Made by a program: the position numbers and the translations under genes
Assembly: GCF_003024385.1 (NCBI RefSeq)
Contig: NZ_PVZN01000004.1
Location: forward strand, 124,001-188,000
DNA from: Pseudomonas sp. BBP2017
Lineage (GTDB): Bacteria > Pseudomonadota > Gammaproteobacteria > Pseudomonadales > Pseudomonadaceae
Direction: 5' to 3'
DNA: 64,000 nt
Notes under the pieces: model-generated
Told to the model about the DNA's origin: nothing
Databases searched by the model: none
Seen by the model: only the letters and a program-made list of their open reading frames with translations
Shown here: positions 20,030-29,430 of the stretch, piece after piece
Layout of the letters: the number at the start of each line of letters is the position of its first letter
How positions within the stretch are numbered: the first letter of the stretch is position 1

Positions 20030-21632
20030 TCCCGGTGGGGCCTGCTCCGCGATGCGCTGCGTTTCCAGACCGCGCAAATCCGATCTTGATGGCCACCAGA
20101 ATCGGCGCCGCCACCGCAAACAGCAGGGTTACGGCCATGAATGCGGTGTCGAAGGCAATCACCGTGGATTGCCCCAGCACCGCCCGGCCCAGCAGGCTGG
20201 TCGCGGCACGGCCAGCGCTCACGGCGTCAATGCCTTTGCCTGCCAGCAAGGCGGACAGGCTCGTCAGGCGTTCGATCACCGCGGCTGTACCTGCAGTGAC
20301 ATGGCTGCCCAGCACCACAGCATTGCTGGCGAGATCGTGTTCGATCAGGCTCTGCAAGGCCGCGACGCCCATCAGGCCACCCAGTTGCCGACCGGTATTG
20401 AACAGCCCGATGCCGCTGGCGAGGTTGCGACGGTTGAGGTCGCTGAAGGCAATCAGGGTGATGGACAGGAACAGGAAGCCCAGGCCCAGACCGCGCAACA
20501 GGACTGCGGCCATCATGTCGTGCGCGCCGCTTTCGCTGGTGGAGCCGGACAGCATCCACATCGCTACCATGATCATCACAATGCCAAAGGGCACCGTGGT
20601 GAACGGCGCGACGCGGCGAGCCTGCATGAGCCAGGCGGCAATCAGTAGCGCGGCGATAAAACAGCCGCCACTGGGCAACAGCAGCAGGCCGGCATCGGTT
20701 GGTCTGAAACCGAGGACTGACAAGGCGAATGCAGGGATCAGAAAGGCACTGCCGAACAAGGCGGCGCCGGCGACAAAACTGACGATCAAGGCAAAAGAAA
20801 AATCCTTCGACCGGAACAGGCTGAAGTCAAGCAGTCCTGGCCCTTTGATCAGCAGCTGTTGACCGACAAAGGCGAGCAGGGCGGCTGCACCGATCAGGGT
20901 CAGCCAGACAATCCGTGGCTCTTCGAACCAGTCCCAGCGGCTGCCTTGAGTCAAGACGTAGGTGAAGCAGAGCAGGGAGGCAGCCATCAGCGTGAAGCCG
21001 ATCGCGTCAAACGGACGGTGTTCGGCCTCGATGAGCGCTGGTACGTCTGCGATCAGCAGCAATCCGCTGGCCGCCAGAGCCAGCGGCACCACGCAGAAGA
21101 AAATCCACACCCAGGACTGGCTATCGATCAGCCAGCCATGCAGAGCCGGGGCGATAGTCGCCGAAGCGACCACTGCACCCATGGCAAACAGGGCTTGCAG
21201 CAAGGGTTGCTGGTGCCGTGCATAGGCGCTAAAGATGATGGCCTGACCACCGACCAGCAAGGTGCCGCCGCTAAAGCCCTGGATGATGCGCAGGGCCACC
21301 AGCAGGTCCATGCGGGTGCTGAGGGCGGCCAGGGCGCAGGCCAGGCCCATCGTCAACGTGGCGCCCACCACCACGTTGCGGGGGTTGAAGCGACTCAACA
21401 GCCAGGCAGTGCTCATGAACCCGATCAATTTGAACGCAGTGTAGCCGATGTCCAGCCAGGCAAACTCATCCGGCGTGGCGTAGGTGTCGCCAATGATGTC
21501 GCTGCGACCAAGCGACAGTACGGTGCTGGCGATGGCCTCGGTCAGTGTGGCGAGGACGATGCCCGTCATGAGCAGGACACCGCTGGTGGTTGTGGCGTGG
21601 CGGCGCGTGGCACTGGCAGACGTGTTCACCAT
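20016..21632 (-). CDS. DHA2-family (EmrB/QacA-like) multidrug MFS transporter
   Basis: A 538-residue protein with about 14 hydrophobic segments, matching the drug:H+ antiporter-2 family. The cytoplasmic motif in ALRIIQGFSGGTLLVGGQAIIF and motif C-like glycines are present. It overlaps the EmrA-like gene by 7 bases, so they are translationally coupled and form an inner-membrane pump with a periplasmic adaptor. No outer-membrane factor gene is adjacent; a TolC-like protein would come from elsewhere. The substrate is not predictable. Confidence 0.9.
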   Translation of the reverse strand: MVNTSASATRRHATTTSGVLLMTGIVLATLTEAIASTVLSLGRSDIIGDTYATPDEFAWLDIGYTAFKLIGFMSTAWLLSRFNPRNVVVGATLTMGLACALAALSTRMDLLVALRIIQGFSGGTLLVGGQAIIFSAYARHQQPLLQALFAMGAVVASATIAPALHGWLIDSQSWVWIFFCVVPLALAASGLLLIADVPALIEAEHRPFDAIGFTLMAASLLCFTYVLTQGSRWDWFEEPRIVWLTLIGAAALLAFVGQQLLIKGPGLLDFSLFRSKDFSFALIVSFVAGAALFGSAFLIPAFALSVLGFRPTDAGLLLLPSGGCFIAALLIAAWLMQARRVAPFTTVPFGIVMIMVAMWMLSGSTSESGAHDMMAAVLLRGLGLGFLFLSITLIAFSDLNRRNLASGIGLFNTGRQLGGLMGVAALQSLIEHDLASNAVVLGSHVTAGTAAVIERLTSLSALLAGKGIDAVSAGRAATSLLGRAVLGQSTVIAFDTAFMAVTLLFAVAAPILVAIKIGFARSGNAAHRGAGPTGISVD

Positions 21633-22723
21633 CCACCTCCTTGCGCCACCTCGACGCGAGCTGACAGGCCCGGGACGATGCGGCCCGGTAGCGGGTTATG
21701 GGCCAGGCGGATCTTCACCGGCACCCGCTGCACCACGCGCACGAAGTTGCCGGTGGCGTTGTCGCTGGGCAACAGGCTGAAGGCCGAGCCGCTACCGGGG
21801 GCAAAGCTGTCGACCACGCCTTCAAGGGTGTCGTTGGGGTAGCCATCGACATCGATGCGCACGGACTGGCCGGGGCGAATGTGTTCGAGCTGGGTTTCCT
21901 TGAAGTTCGCCACCACCCACACATCGTGCACGGGCACGATATCCAGCAGGGCAACGCCCGGCGTCACAAAGCGGCCGACGCGGACCTGACGATTACCGAC
22001 AACGCCATCTACGGGGGCGCGTACCACGGTGCTGTCCAGATCGATCCGTGCCAGCTCGCGCGCGGCCTCGGCCTGGGCAACGGCGGCAACGGCCGCTTCG
22101 CGCCGGGCCTGTAGCACGGCAATGCGCTGCTGTTGCGCTTCCACGCTGGCCACCGCGGCCGACAGCGTCGCGCCAGCTTTTGAGCGTGCCGCGTCGGTTT
22201 CATCGACCAGCGCCTGGCTGACCGCATGGCTGATAATCAGCTTGCGGCTGCGATCATGGGTTTTGCTTGCCAGATTCATCTCGGCCCCGGCAGAACGGCG
22301 CTGGGCTTCGGCCTGGCGGATCAGAGCGCGCTGCAGCCGGGTTTCGGCATCGACATTGCTCAGGCGCGCCTGCGCCGCACTGATATTGGCCTCGGCCTGG
22401 GCCAGGTGCGCGCGATAGTCTTCGGCGTCAATGCGAAACAACACATCCCCGGCCCGCACGCTCTGGTTATCCTCGACCTCTACCGCGGTGACGTAGCCGG
22501 ACACCTTGGCAGCGAGCGACGTGACGTCGCCGCGCACATAGGCATTGTCGGTCGAGGTGGTGCCGTAGCTGAATGCCATAGCCCAACCGCCCGCCACCAG
22601 TGCCACGGCGCTCAGGCAGAGCAGCATGCCGATCAGCTTTTTCCTGTTGCGCTGCGGCGCGGCGCAACAGGCTTCGGCGCGGGTGTCGGTGGTCATGGCG
22701 GCCTTGTCCTCGAACGCGTTCAT
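21626..22723 (-). CDS. EmrA/HlyD-family membrane fusion protein
   Basis: A 365-residue periplasmic adaptor: a short cytoplasmic N-terminus, one TM segment (about 31-50), a biotinyl-lipoyl-like half motif (YVRGDVTSLAAKVSGYV), an alpha-helical hairpin with Ala-rich coiled coil (about 110-215) and a second lipoyl/beta-barrel half (VRAPVDGVVGNRQVRVGRFV). It forms a pump with the overlapping MFS gene. ATG 22723 has AGGACA upstream; an in-frame ATG nine codons later is possible. Confidence 0.9.
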   Translation of the reverse strand: MNAFEDKAAMTTDTRAEACCAAPQRNRKKLIGMLLCLSAVALVAGGWAMAFSYGTTSTDNAYVRGDVTSLAAKVSGYVTAVEVEDNQSVRAGDVLFRIDAEDYRAHLAQAEANISAAQARLSNVDAETRLQRALIRQAEAQRRSAGAEMNLASKTHDRSRKLIISHAVSQALVDETDAARSKAGATLSAAVASVEAQQQRIAVLQARREAAVAAVAQAEAARELARIDLDSTVVRAPVDGVVGNRQVRVGRFVTPGVALLDIVPVHDVWVVANFKETQLEHIRPGQSVRIDVDGYPNDTLEGVVDSFAPGSGSAFSLLPSDNATGNFVRVVQRVPVKIRLAHNPLPGRIVPGLSARVEVAQGGGW

Positions 22724-22799
22724 GTTCTCTGTCCTGTGAAAAGGCCAATGCCCCCGGCAGCCTTGGAGGCTTGCGGGGGGCGATCAGCAGGTTGATCGG

Positions 22800-23213
22800 T
22801 TATTTTTTTGTCGGCGTGACCAGCTCCTTCTCAGTGCTGTCGAGGACAAACACCGCCAGTAGGCGGGCCGGTTGCGTGTCGCTGGCATTGGCGCTGACCG
22901 CATGGTACGAGCCCGGCTCTTCGACGAAGTTTTCCCCGGCCTTGTAGACCTTTTCCGGTCCGTCATTGACCTGGCTGCGCACCGCGCCTTCAAGCACCGT
23001 GGCGTAGATGAAGGCCGACTTCGGATGGGTGTGGGACGGCGACGAAGCGCCTGGTGCGTACTCGACCAGTACGCCGCGCATGCTCTTGCCCGGTACGTTC
23101 GGCAACGGGCGATCGAACACCACTGTGACCTTGCCGGGAGCCGGGTCGGCGGCCGATGCTGAGCTGACCGTGAGTGCGCAGAAGGCAGCGGTCAGAAGGA
23201 ATCGAATGAACAT
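22800..23213 (-). CDS. Secreted cupin-domain protein
   Basis: A 137-residue protein with a Sec signal peptide (MFIRFLLTAAFCALTVSSASA) and a single small beta-barrel cupin. The metal-binding residues sit in the SHTHPKSAF motif and in GSYHAVSANA of the second motif. It lies between the pump genes and the NAD(P)-binding gene in the same direction with gaps of 33 and 76 bases, consistent with one transcript. The function is unknown; such proteins are often annotated only as cupin. Confidence 0.85.
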   Translation of the reverse strand: MFIRFLLTAAFCALTVSSASAADPAPGKVTVVFDRPLPNVPGKSMRGVLVEYAPGASSPSHTHPKSAFIYATVLEGAVRSQVNDGPEKVYKAGENFVEEPGSYHAVSANASDTQPARLLAVFVLDSTEKELVTPTKK

Positions 23214-23246
23214 AGCTGTGCTCCTTGGTAGTGAGGGGAGTGCGGC

Positions 23247-24008
23247 TCAACGTGGCGCCTGAGCGCTCGACTGGGTGAGCCAGTCTTCGAAATGGATTGT
23301 GCCCAGGCGCGGCTTGCTGCCGGGGGTCAGGGACTGGTCGTCGAGCACGCCGCCGAAGTAGCGTGCGTGTACATCGGCAACGACTTTGCGCGAGTCCTCG
23401 GTGGCGCGGAACAGGCGTCTGACCAGCTCGTCCAGCGGCATGGCCTCGGGGCCGGCAATTTCCACTGTGGCGTTGGCCGGTGGCGCCAGGGCCACATCGG
23501 TGAGCGCCGCTGCAACATCGTCGGAGGCCATGGGCTGGATCAGCGCCGGCGACAGGTGAACCTCATCGCCGACCACGGCCGATTCGGCAATACCGCCGAC
23601 AAATTCAAAGAATTGGGTGGCGCGCACCAGGGTGAAAGGTCTGCCCGAAGCTTTGATCAGTTCTTCCTGGGCGAACTTGGCGCGAAAGTAGCCGTTCTCG
23701 GGCGAGCGTTCGCAGGCGACGATCGACAGGGCAATGTGATGACCAACACCCGCGGCAGCTTCGGCCGCCAGCAGGTTGCGGGTCGAGGTCTGGAAAAACT
23801 CCAGTACCGCCTGGTCTTCCCACGACGGCGCGTTAGCCACATCGATAACCACATCCGCGCCATCCATCGCTTCGGCCAGGCCTTCGCGGGTGATGCTGTT
23901 GACGCCGGTGTTGGGCGAGGCGGCCAGTGCCTGATGGCCGCGCTCGGTGAGGTTTTTTACAAGCTTCGATCCAATGAGGCCGGTGCCTCCGATGACGACG
24001 ATCTTCAT
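23247..24008 (-). CDS. NmrA-like / atypical SDR NAD(P)-binding protein
   Basis: A 253-residue protein with the Rossmann motif MKIVVIGGTGLIGSKLV at the very start and the NmrA-like AMDGADVVIDVANAP. The classical SDR Tyr-x3-Lys pair is not evident, as usual for NmrA-type proteins that bind NAD(P) as sensors or act on quinones. ATG 24008 has GGAGAG upstream; the upstream open frame is not convincing coding. It is the first gene of the four-gene pump operon and is divergent from the winged-helix regulator. Confidence 0.87.
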   Translation of the reverse strand: MKIVVIGGTGLIGSKLVKNLTERGHQALAASPNTGVNSITREGLAEAMDGADVVIDVANAPSWEDQAVLEFFQTSTRNLLAAEAAAGVGHHIALSIVACERSPENGYFRAKFAQEELIKASGRPFTLVRATQFFEFVGGIAESAVVGDEVHLSPALIQPMASDDVAAALTDVALAPPANATVEIAGPEAMPLDELVRRLFRATEDSRKVVADVHARYFGGVLDDQSLTPGSKPRLGTIHFEDWLTQSSAQAPR

Positions 24009-24193
24009 GCTATCTCTCCGCTTACGGACGGCACCCATTGCCGTCGAGGTAGCTTCAGAGTGCCGTTGCGCGGGCGGCAAGTCCTTGTGTCGGCCGTGGG
24101 TTTACCTTGGCGCCAGCCTGCTTTTTCGTCCAAAGCCGCTGGGTGGACGGTGCGGCGGACGATGGGCTGCCGTATCATCAATTGTTCGCATTA

Positions 24194-25798
24194 ATGCCGG
24201 GGATACAGCCGTTGCCATTCGCGTTTGAGGACTACGTGCTCGACCAGGAACGCCGAGAACTGACCCAGCGTGGACAGGTCGTGGCCGTCGGGCCGCAGGT
24301 CTTTGATCTGTTACTGCAACTGGTCAGCCAGCACGAACGGGTGGTCAGCAAGGACGAGTTGCTCGCGGCGGTATGGACTGGCCGGATCGTCTCTGAATCG
24401 ACCATCACCAGCCACATCAACGCCGTGCGCAAGGCCATTGGCGACACCGGCGAAGAACAGCGCCTGGTGCGCACCGTGGCCCGCAAGGGCTACCGCTTTG
24501 TTGGCCAGGTCAGGATCAGCGGCGGCGTACAGGCACTGTCTGCCGAGCCGGGCCTCAACGCCCCCGGCGAAGCTCAGCAAACAGCGCCAGCCGCGCTGGT
24601 TCTGCCCGACAAACCGTCGATCACGGTCTTGCCCTTCCAGAACCTCAGTGGCGATCCGGAGCAGGATTATTTTGCTGATGGCATCGTCGAAGACATCATC
24701 GGCGCCTTGTCGCGTATCCGCTGGCTGTTCGTCATTGCCCGCAACTCCAGCTTTACCTACAAGGGCAGGGCGGTGGACGTCCAGGGTGTCGGTCAGGCGC
24801 TGGGCGTGCGCTACGTGCTCGAAGGCAGTGTGCGCAAGTGCGGCAACAAAGTGCGCATCACCGGCCAGTTGATCGATGCCACCAGCGGCACGCATATCTG
24901 GGCGGAGCGTTTCGAAGGCTTGCTCGATAGCATCTTCGATCTGCAGGACCAGATCGCCGAGAGTGTCGTCGGCGCCATCGCCCCGCAACTGGAACGGGCA
25001 GAAATCGAACGGGCGAAACGCAAACCCACCGACAGCCTCGATGCTTATGATTACTACCTGCGCGGCACCGCGAAACTGCACAACGGCACCCGGGAAGCGA
25101 TCGACCAGGCGCTGCTGTGGTTCTATAAGGCCATCGAGCTCGACCCGGAATACGCCTCAGCCTATGGAATGGCCGCCTGGTGTCACTTCTGGCGCAAGAT
25201 CAATGGCTGGATGGGCGAGCGTACCGGCGAAATCGCCGAAGGTGTGCGCCTTGCTCGCCTGGCTGTGGAGCTGGGGCGCGATGACGCCGTGGCGCTGACC
25301 CGTGGCGGCCATGCCCTGGCCCACTTGGCCGGCGATGTCGACAGCGGCATCGCCTTGCTCGACCGGGCGCGGCTGCTCAACCCCAACCTCGCACCGGCCT
25401 GGTTCCTCGGCGGCATCCTGCGGGCGCTCAAGGGCGAAACCGACACTGCCATCGACAACCTTAACCATGCCGTACGCCTGAGCCCGCTGGACCCGGAAAT
25501 GTTTCGTATGCAGGTGGGCATGGCACTCGCACACTTTTTCGCCGGACGCTACGAAATTGCCGCAGCCTGGGCGGAAAAAGCCCAGGGCAACCTGCCCAGC
25601 CTGCTGCCGGCGGTTGCCCTGCTGGTGGCCAGCCATGCACACAACGGCCGGATGGACAAGGCGCAACTGGCGATGCAGCGGCTGCGGGCGCTGGATCCGA
25701 CGCTACGGTTGGGCAATTTGCGGGACTGGCTACCGATTCAGCGGGCGGAGGATCTTGCCCGGTTTGCCGAAGGCTTGCGCCTGGCCGGGCTGTCGTAG
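24194..25798 (+). CDS. CadC-type winged-helix regulator with TolB-N and TPR domains
   Basis: About 534 residues. An OmpR/CadC winged helix occupies residues 8-105 (FEDYVLDQERREL to ARKGYRFVGQV). A TolB N-terminal-like domain follows (SITVLPFQNLSGDPEQDYFADG, to about 275), then TPR-like helices to the end. Unlike CadC, no transmembrane segment is visible between the domains, so it should be cytoplasmic. ATG 24194 puts the winged helix at the N-terminus; the longer open frame overlaps the promoter of the divergent operon. No strong ribosome site is seen. It likely regulates the divergent nmrA-cupin-emrAB operon (inference). Confidence 0.85.
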   Translation: MPGIQPLPFAFEDYVLDQERRELTQRGQVVAVGPQVFDLLLQLVSQHERVVSKDELLAAVWTGRIVSESTITSHINAVRKAIGDTGEEQRLVRTVARKGYRFVGQVRISGGVQALSAEPGLNAPGEAQQTAPAALVLPDKPSITVLPFQNLSGDPEQDYFADGIVEDIIGALSRIRWLFVIARNSSFTYKGRAVDVQGVGQALGVRYVLEGSVRKCGNKVRITGQLIDATSGTHIWAERFEGLLDSIFDLQDQIAESVVGAIAPQLERAEIERAKRKPTDSLDAYDYYLRGTAKLHNGTREAIDQALLWFYKAIELDPEYASAYGMAAWCHFWRKINGWMGERTGEIAEGVRLARLAVELGRDDAVALTRGGHALAHLAGDVDSGIALLDRARLLNPNLAPAWFLGGILRALKGETDTAIDNLNHAVRLSPLDPEMFRMQVGMALAHFFAGRYEIAAAWAEKAQGNLPSLLPAVALLVASHAHNGRMDKAQLAMQRLRALDPTLRLGNLRDWLPIQRAEDLARFAEGLRLAGLS

Positions 25799-25914
25799 TC
25801 GATACATTGATCCTTGTGGCGTTCCGTTTCGCCAGGGTGGGGTAGGCGTCAATTGGCCAACAACTTGCCGCTGAACAGGCTGGCCAGGGTTTTCACACAC
25901 ACACACAGCACAGT

Positions 25915-26250
25915 CAAGGGAGCATGGCGATGAATGATCCCATACTGCCCCTGCTGGTGTGTTCCGGCTCTGAGGAGTGGCGTGGGAAAATTTGGCAATG
26001 CAGCTCGGGCTCTGGGTTCCCTAAAATTTAGTAGTTTATGCGAACCGCCCCCGGTTGCCTGTAAAACGTTGTCACCGATGCGGGCCATGTCGAGCAGATA
26101 GGTCGCTCTGGCCTCAGCGTCCAGATCATTGAGGCTCGCAACCACGGGATCGGGTAGTAACAGGCAGTATCCCGGTAGAAATTGCACATCGCCCATGACC
26201 GCCTAACCCGATGCCATGCGGCAAATGACTTTAACGTTTGCGCCATTGCG
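25915..26250 (-). pseudogene. Decayed HIT-family (histidine triad) hydrolase gene
   Basis: Translation of the minus strand gives VMGDVQFLPGYCLLLPDP and ASLNDLDAEARATYLLDMA, then after a frameshift AVRINY, a stop codon where a Glu codon is expected, and ILGNPEPELHCQIFPRHSSEPEH. This is recognisably a small HIT-domain hydrolase. The catalytic HxHxH region has become LHCQIF, there is an in-frame stop upstream of VMGDVQ, and both ends are lost. The gene is therefore dead. It lies between the regulator gene and gltS in a region with other remnants. Confidence 0.7.
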
Positions 26251-26463
26251 TGCCAGCGCTACACGTTGCGAGATCAGCGGCATTCATAGTCCTTGATAAT
26301 GCTGTGCGTAGCGAGTGGATCGAGACTAGCCTTGCAGGGGACTCTACGCAGGTTGGTCAATGTGCACCACGCTGGCGATCTGATTCACCTTTTATTGATT
26401 CGGATCTGAACCCGCAGTCGGCACATCGTGATAATGCTTTTTTCAGATTAGAGGAAGGCGTTG
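26251..26463. other. Gene-free stretch before gltS
   Basis: About 210 bases with no coding signal and no strong promoter or hairpin that I can see. It presumably holds the gltS promoter. A CA run (25896-25908) lies on the other side of the HIT remnant. Confidence 0.4.
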
Positions 26464-27678
26464 ATGACCTCCCAGCTTTTCCCGGTTCACGGTCTCGTGA
26501 GCTTTACCCTTGCGATCCTCCTGCTGTTCCTGGGCAAAACCCTTGTCCAGCACAGCACCTTGCTGCGTCAATACTGCATTCCCGAATCGGTTGTCGGCGG
26601 CTTCGTCTGTGCCGCGGTTACCAGCCTGCTGTACTTCGGTCTGAATATCCAGATCGAGTTCGATCTGCAGGTTCGCGACACCTTGCTGCTGTATTTCTTT
26701 GCCGGCATCGGCTTGAAATCGGATGTCCGCCAACTGCTCAAGGGCGGACGCCCGCTAGTGATCCTGCTGGTGCTCGCCAGTGTCTTCATCGTCCTGCAAA
26801 ATACCCTGGGCATGGGCCTGGCCGAGGCGTTTGGCCTGGATCCCAAGGCGGGGTTGATGGTGGGTTCGATTTCCCTGACCGGCGGGGTGGGCACAACACT
26901 GGCCTGGGCACCGCTGTTCGTCGAGAAGCTCGGCATCAGCAATGCACATGAGCTGGGCATCGCCAGTAACACCGTCGGCCTGATTGCCGCGTGCGTGATC
27001 GGCGGCCCGATCGCCAACCAGTTGATACGACGCCATAATCTGACGCCTTCCAGGGATGCCGCGCTGGAAATCGGCATTCTCGAGCATCAACCGAACCAGG
27101 GCGTGAACTACTACGACGTGCTCTGGGCATGGATGTGGCTCAACCTGACCCTGATGCTCGGCTATGGCCTCAACCTGTTGCTGGTCGATGCCGGCATCAC
27201 CCTGCCAAAATTCGTCAGCTGCCTGTTCGCCGGCATCGTCATCCACCACATCGTGCTTGCCGTTGTCGGTGAGAAGAAGCTGAAAAGCTGGAGCGGCGCC
27301 AGCCTGGGCCTGGCGTTGATCTCCGATATCTGTCTGGGCATGTTTTTGACCATGGCCCTGATGGGGCTGCAGTTATGGCAGCTCAGCGGGGCGTTGATGT
27401 TCATTCTGTGCGCCTTGACCCTGCAGGTGCTGCTGACGGTCCTCTATACCTATTTTGTGGTGTTCCGCTGCATGGGGCGTGATTACGAAGCCAGTGTGGT
27501 TGCTTCCGGATTCGGCGGGATTACCCTTGGCTCCACAGCGACGGCCATCGTCAACATGACAACCGTGACGCAAAAGTACGGTGCGGCCCACCAGGCTTTC
27601 CTGATCGTGCCGCTGGTGTGCGGCTTTTTCATTGACCTGGTCAATGCCGTGATCATCGGCATGTTCAGTGGTCTTTAG
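26464..27678 (+). CDS. gltS: Sodium/glutamate symporter GltS
   Basis: A 404-residue ESS-family transporter with about 11 hydrophobic segments and the two inverted halves seen in GltS. Conserved motifs include CIPESVVGGFVCAA, GSISLTGGVGTTLAWAP (pore-loop glycines) and the matching ASGFGGITLGSTATAIVNM in the second half. ATG 26464 follows GAGGAAGG. It takes up glutamate with Na+. It stands alone, with remnants on both sides. Confidence 0.93.
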   Translation: MTSQLFPVHGLVSFTLAILLLFLGKTLVQHSTLLRQYCIPESVVGGFVCAAVTSLLYFGLNIQIEFDLQVRDTLLLYFFAGIGLKSDVRQLLKGGRPLVILLVLASVFIVLQNTLGMGLAEAFGLDPKAGLMVGSISLTGGVGTTLAWAPLFVEKLGISNAHELGIASNTVGLIAACVIGGPIANQLIRRHNLTPSRDAALEIGILEHQPNQGVNYYDVLWAWMWLNLTLMLGYGLNLLLVDAGITLPKFVSCLFAGIVIHHIVLAVVGEKKLKSWSGASLGLALISDICLGMFLTMALMGLQLWQLSGALMFILCALTLQVLLTVLYTYFVVFRCMGRDYEASVVASGFGGITLGSTATAIVNMTTVTQKYGAAHQAFLIVPLVCGFFIDLVNAVIIGMFSGL

Positions 27679-27951
27679 CAGCGTCCGGTATACATCGCAG
27701 GCTGCGGCTACAGGCAGTCTGATCATTAGCCTGCACTGCTGATCTGCATCAAACTCCGATACCTTGCCGCGCGCAAAAATAGCCAACCCTGGGCCGATAC
27801 CCTAGTGATCATCAGCGCAGATTCGCACACCCGGTGCTGCAGGGGGCTACCGCTACAGGACTTTTCCTGCTGCCGGGAAAACGTCATACGACCTGAGAAA
27901 ATCGGTCTAAAGTCTTTGCTGCAGGCCCGTTCTATTTTAAACCCCCAGCAC

Positions 27952-28576
27952 CCTCGACGATGGCGTGTGGGCCAGCCTCGGTTACCACTGGCTGCAAGGC
28001 AAGAACGTCGAAGACAACAAACGCTGGCGCGCCATGGGCGGTTACTACTACCGGTTGATCAACCGTGCCGACGAAGAACTGCGCATCGGTGCCACGGCCA
28101 TGACCTGGCACTACGACCGCAACCTCAGCGGCTACACCCTGGGCCAGGGTGGTTACTACAGCCCGCAGCGCTACCTGTCGTTCGGCGTGCCGGTCAGCTA
28201 TGCCTGGCGCAACCCTGACTGGTCGGTGTACCTGGAAGGCTCGCTGGGCTATTCCTGGGCGCGCAGTGATGATGAGCGCACCTTCCCGCTGTCTTCGGTC
28301 AACGACGACATCGTCAACTACTATGGTGGGGCGCAAGGAAACATCGACGGTACGCGTGAAGGCGACAACAACCAGGGGCTGGGTTATCTGGCCCAGGCAT
28401 TGGTCGAGCGGCGCCTGGATGATCATTGGGTGCTGGGCGGCGGGTTCACGCTGCAGCGCAGCGAGGACTATTCACCCAATCGTGCGTTGATCTACCTGCG
28501 TTACAGCTTTGACCCCTGGCAGGGCAACCTGCCGTTGCCGGTAAATCCGCTCAAGCCTTATGCGGAATATCGTTGA
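27952..28576 (+). pseudogene. 5'-truncated bcsC: outer-membrane barrel of cellulose synthase protein C
   Basis: The frame LDDGVWASLGYHWLQGKNV to LKPYAEYR* (about 200 residues) is the C-terminal BCSC_C beta-barrel of BcsC, including the alternating aromatic strands and the terminal tyrosine/arginine strand. A full BcsC has about 1,000 more N-terminal residues of TPRs and a signal peptide. Here the sequence before 27952 is unrelated and no signal peptide precedes the fragment. A GTG at 27965 opens the frame, but the product could not be exported. No other bcs gene is near, so this is the scar of a lost cellulose operon. Confidence 0.8.
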
Positions 28577-28601
28577 GACCGATGGAACAGGAGTGTGCAC
28601 C

Positions 28602-28820
28602 GTGAGCGAAGATACACAAGTCAAAGGACCCGCTTCGTACTTTCCTTCGATTGAAAAAAAGTATGGGCAACCCATCACTCATTGGCTGGATTTGCTTAAA
28701 ACAGTCAGTGGTAAAAAGCACATGGAAATGGTGGCGTGGCTGAAGACTGAGCATGGTCTGGGGCATGGTCATGCCAATGCCCTGGTTGCCCATTATCTGA
28801 CTGCCAGCAAAAACACCTGA
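28602..28820 (+). CDS. Small DUF4287-type protein
   Basis: A 72-residue protein starting at GTG 28602, 9 bases after CAGGAG. SYFPSIEKKYGQPITHWLDLL and HMEMVAWLKTEHGLGHGHAN match the DUF4287 family, found as short stand-alone proteins in many bacteria. The role is unknown. It begins 25 bases after the bcsC remnant and is otherwise isolated. Confidence 0.8.
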   Translation: MSEDTQVKGPASYFPSIEKKYGQPITHWLDLLKTVSGKKHMEMVAWLKTEHGLGHGHANALVAHYLTASKNT

Positions 28821-28825
28821 GCGTG

Positions 28826-29013
28826 CCCGGTGGGATAGCGCTCCCACAGCAAGCCTTGGCTCTGAATCTCTGCTATTCCTAATAGTTGAACCTGTAGTTT
28901 CAGGCGTGGTTGGCGAGGCATGAACACACCTGTATGGCAGCCGCCTGCTGTGGCCTCGACGCCCTGCAGCCAGGCGTGGCGAACAGGCGCCGATCCCGAC
29001 TGGGAGGTGCCCC
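28826..29013. other. Intergenic stretch with a REP-like fragment
   Basis: gcccggtgggatagcgctcccacag near 28826-28850 resembles a degraded REP/hairpin and may end the DUF4287 transcript. Nothing else is recognisable before the next gene. Confidence 0.4.
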
Positions 29014-29301
29014 ATGCTGTACATCATTCACTGGACCGTCAGCACGGAAAACCGCAACGCTGCCTTGGCCCGCTTTGTTCAGACCGGCGGCGTTCCACCC
29101 GCTAACCTCAAAGTCCTTGGCCGCTGGCATGCCGTCGGTAGCCGCCAAGGCTTTGCCGTGGCCGAAACCGATGACCTGAGCCTGGTGCTCAAATGGGTAC
29201 TGGACTGGAGCGACCTGATGGACATGCAGGTGTTTCCGGCGATGACTGACGAGCAAGCCGCGCCCTTGCTAAAGGCGGTGGTGAGTCAGATGAGTGTTTG
29301 A
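29014..29301 (+). CDS. DUF3303-type small protein
   Basis: A 95-residue protein (MLYIIHWTVSTENRNAALAR...) with the compact alpha/beta pattern of DUF3303 proteins, including LKVLGRWHAVGSRQGF and VAETDDLSLVLKWV. GGGAGG precedes ATG 29014. It is cytoplasmic and of unknown function; these proteins may be dimeric ferredoxin-like folds (inference). Confidence 0.82.
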   Translation: MLYIIHWTVSTENRNAALARFVQTGGVPPANLKVLGRWHAVGSRQGFAVAETDDLSLVLKWVLDWSDLMDMQVFPAMTDEQAAPLLKAVVSQMSV

Positions 29302-29326
29302 GTTTTCGCAGACACTGTTGCGGCAA

Positions 29327-29350
29327 GAGGACCGCAGGGGGGCGGTCCTC
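29327..29350. terminator. Hairpin between DUF3303 gene and convergent kinase gene
   Basis: GAGGACCGC (29327-29335) pairs with GCGGTCCTC (29342-29350) around a 6-base G-rich loop. It sits 25 bases after the DUF3303 stop and about 80 bases after the kinase stop on the other strand, so it could serve both. No T-run is present. Confidence 0.55.
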
Positions 29351-29430
29351 GTTGCTGGCCTGGCCAACGGCAAGGTGGGTAAGCAGACCGTCTGTGCCGA
29401 AATCAGCAGTTGCCCGGTAGAGGGCAAGAC

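Noticed and set aside
25896..25908. CA dinucleotide run as a possible phase-variation tract
   Set aside because: It is short and lies between the regulator stop and the HIT fossil, not in a promoter or open gene.
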